Positions 58,870 through 60,000 of a stretch of DNA of 60,000 nt are shown piece after piece. The stretch covers positions 31,116,128 to 31,176,127 of the forward strand of contig OZ037767.1 in the NCBI GenBank assembly GCA_964035545.1. Direction: 5' to 3'. Origin of the DNA: Bugula neritina. Its lineage: Eukaryota; Bryozoa; Gymnolaemata; Cheilostomatida; Bugulidae. How positions within the stretch are numbered: position 1 is the first letter of the stretch; every line of letters starts with the position of its first letter. Below the pieces are notes generated by a model. The model was not told where the DNA came from. It worked only from the letters and a program-made list of their open reading frames with translations, and ran no database searches. The translations under genes were made by a program, and so were the position numbers.

Positions 58870-59887
58870 AGTTTAAAAAAATACTTTAGTAAATAATATT
58901 TTCATCATGAATCTGTGGCAAAATTGTATAAAAAGCTTAACAAATTGCCTGTAAGTTAGGTCATGCCTTTGCCAACAGGCTTGTAACTCTGATATGGTTT
59001 ATAGCAACTGGCTGCAGCTTCATTTTTAATAGAGGATATATAATATGCAGAACCTCACCGATTTTAAAATGCACTGATAATTTTATTTATAGCGATCAAA
59101 TACATCAATCTATGATCAGTTAGATTTACTATATAACAAATACAAATAAGTAGCTATATTACGTAATTAATAAGTCTATAAGTCATCATATATTTATGAC
59201 TCATAGTTTTTCAAGGAATAAAAACAAAGTTAGGGTTTGAAGCATCCAATTTTTTGTGGAATTGCATATAGAAACACTTGATAAAAATATTCCTTGTGCT
59301 GCTTTCTAATTTATCTTCTGCTGCTGTTGCATTCAGTCTGAATTTTACACCAGGTCAAGCCGACTCATTATTTACCATCTAACACAATTTGGCATCAATT
59401 TAAATCTAAATAGTACATGAATGTGAATAAACATATTATATTTAGGCGGTCAACAAGCCTGAAACTGAGATGTACTATGATACGTGTAGGCTAGCTATGA
59501 ATTAATGCAGTGCATGTGAATTCAGTACACCTGGGCATTTCACACATCCTTTCCAAATTATACATAGCATGTGCACAGAAGCTCCTGAGTTTCCACACTT
59601 TGTTAAAAGACCTAAAAGTATCTCTGCATAAAGCAGACAACTCCAATGAATTTAAAGATTTCGTGTAAATAAACCAGCAGGGTGACTGTGAGAGCGTAAT
59701 ATATCTAACACTCCATAGCATTATATAAATACCTATTAGTTTTTATTACGCTGCAGTGAGATATAATTGGTTGGTTGTAGTTTTTATATGAGTTAGCTAT
59801 CTCTGATGATATGTTACTAGTTGTTATACAAATACTTGCCGACCAGTCAAGCGGAATGACTACATGGGCATCAGTTCTACTTAAACC
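58870..59887. other. Intergenic between copies 7 and 8
   Basis: AT-rich, no certain exon. The minus-strand frame at 59491-59721 contains LRSFCAHAMYNLERMCEM, weakly like a mutated RING exon 1. Confidence 0.4.
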
Positions 59888-60000
59888 ATGGCTTCTGTTT
59901 TACTGCAACTCTCTGGACATCTTGATCTCAGACCTTTTCTAGAAGAAACAGGACATACTTCGTGTTGGGAATGTACGAGTCTTCCCTGTGACAGATGTCT
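59888..60000 (+). CDS. Possible RING-family copy 8, exon 1 (cut by window end)
   Basis: ATG in a good context (AACCATGG) opens a frame encoding MASVLLQLSGHLDLRPFLEE, then TSCWECTSLPCDRCL at the window edge. The C-x2-C followed by SLPCD and a further Cys resembles exon 1 of the family. The usual stretch of about ten residues between the pairs is short, and the His is not seen before the edge. It could be a diverged member or an unrelated zinc-binding protein. Confidence 0.35.
   Translation, partial: MASVLLQLSGHLDLRPFLEETGHTSCWECTSLPCDRC

Overview
The window is nuclear DNA of an AT-rich invertebrate animal. Genes are split by short GT-AG introns. Three single-copy animal genes (NADK, CIP2A, PCNP) can be recognised by protein similarity. 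The rest holds non-LTR retrotransposon and P-element-type transposase sequence and an unusual load of micro- and minisatellites, above all (TA)n. The phylum cannot be fixed from this sequence alone.

Left third (1-18 kb): the 3' end of NAD kinase (+, 354-1712) converges on a complete-looking CIP2A homologue (-, 2946-10889, about 19 exons) whose introns carry several minisatellites. A P-element/THAP9-like transposase relic (-, about 13.0-14.2 kb) and a 640-bp GTA-rich satellite follow. Then comes a five-exon PCNP homologue (+, 16126-17932).

Right two thirds (19-60 kb): a cluster of seven to eight paralogues of a small four-exon gene that I do not recognise as a named family. Each complete copy encodes a C3HC4-type RING finger split by the first intron (six ligands in exon 1, the last Cys pair in exon 2). 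A conserved acidic motif ending in FP, a variable linker exon, and a final exon encoding a cationic, aromatic-rich amphipathic helical region follow. Intron phases are 1-1-0 in every copy that can be read across its introns. Copies 1-3 are on the + strand (19350-30898); copies 4-7 are on the - strand (40643-about 59600); copy 8 (+) runs off the right edge. Copies 1, 2, 4 and 5 read as intact genes (206-233 aa). Copy 3 has a doubtful exon 2, copy 6 is a frameshifted two-exon fragment, and copy 7 has lost a clear exon-2 acceptor and a readable RING exon. Copies 4 and 7 share homologous flanks, so they arose by segmental duplication. My inference is a locally expanding, birth-and-death family of RING proteins with a membrane-seeking tail, possibly defence-related; the function is unproven.

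Inside the cluster lie a six-exon gene for a small secreted six-cysteine protein (-, 22637-24572), a 5'-truncated LINE with an intact 605-codon reverse-transcriptase frame (+, 34500-36480), a second LINE fragment in an intron of copy 4, a foldback element, and tRNA-like SINE candidates.
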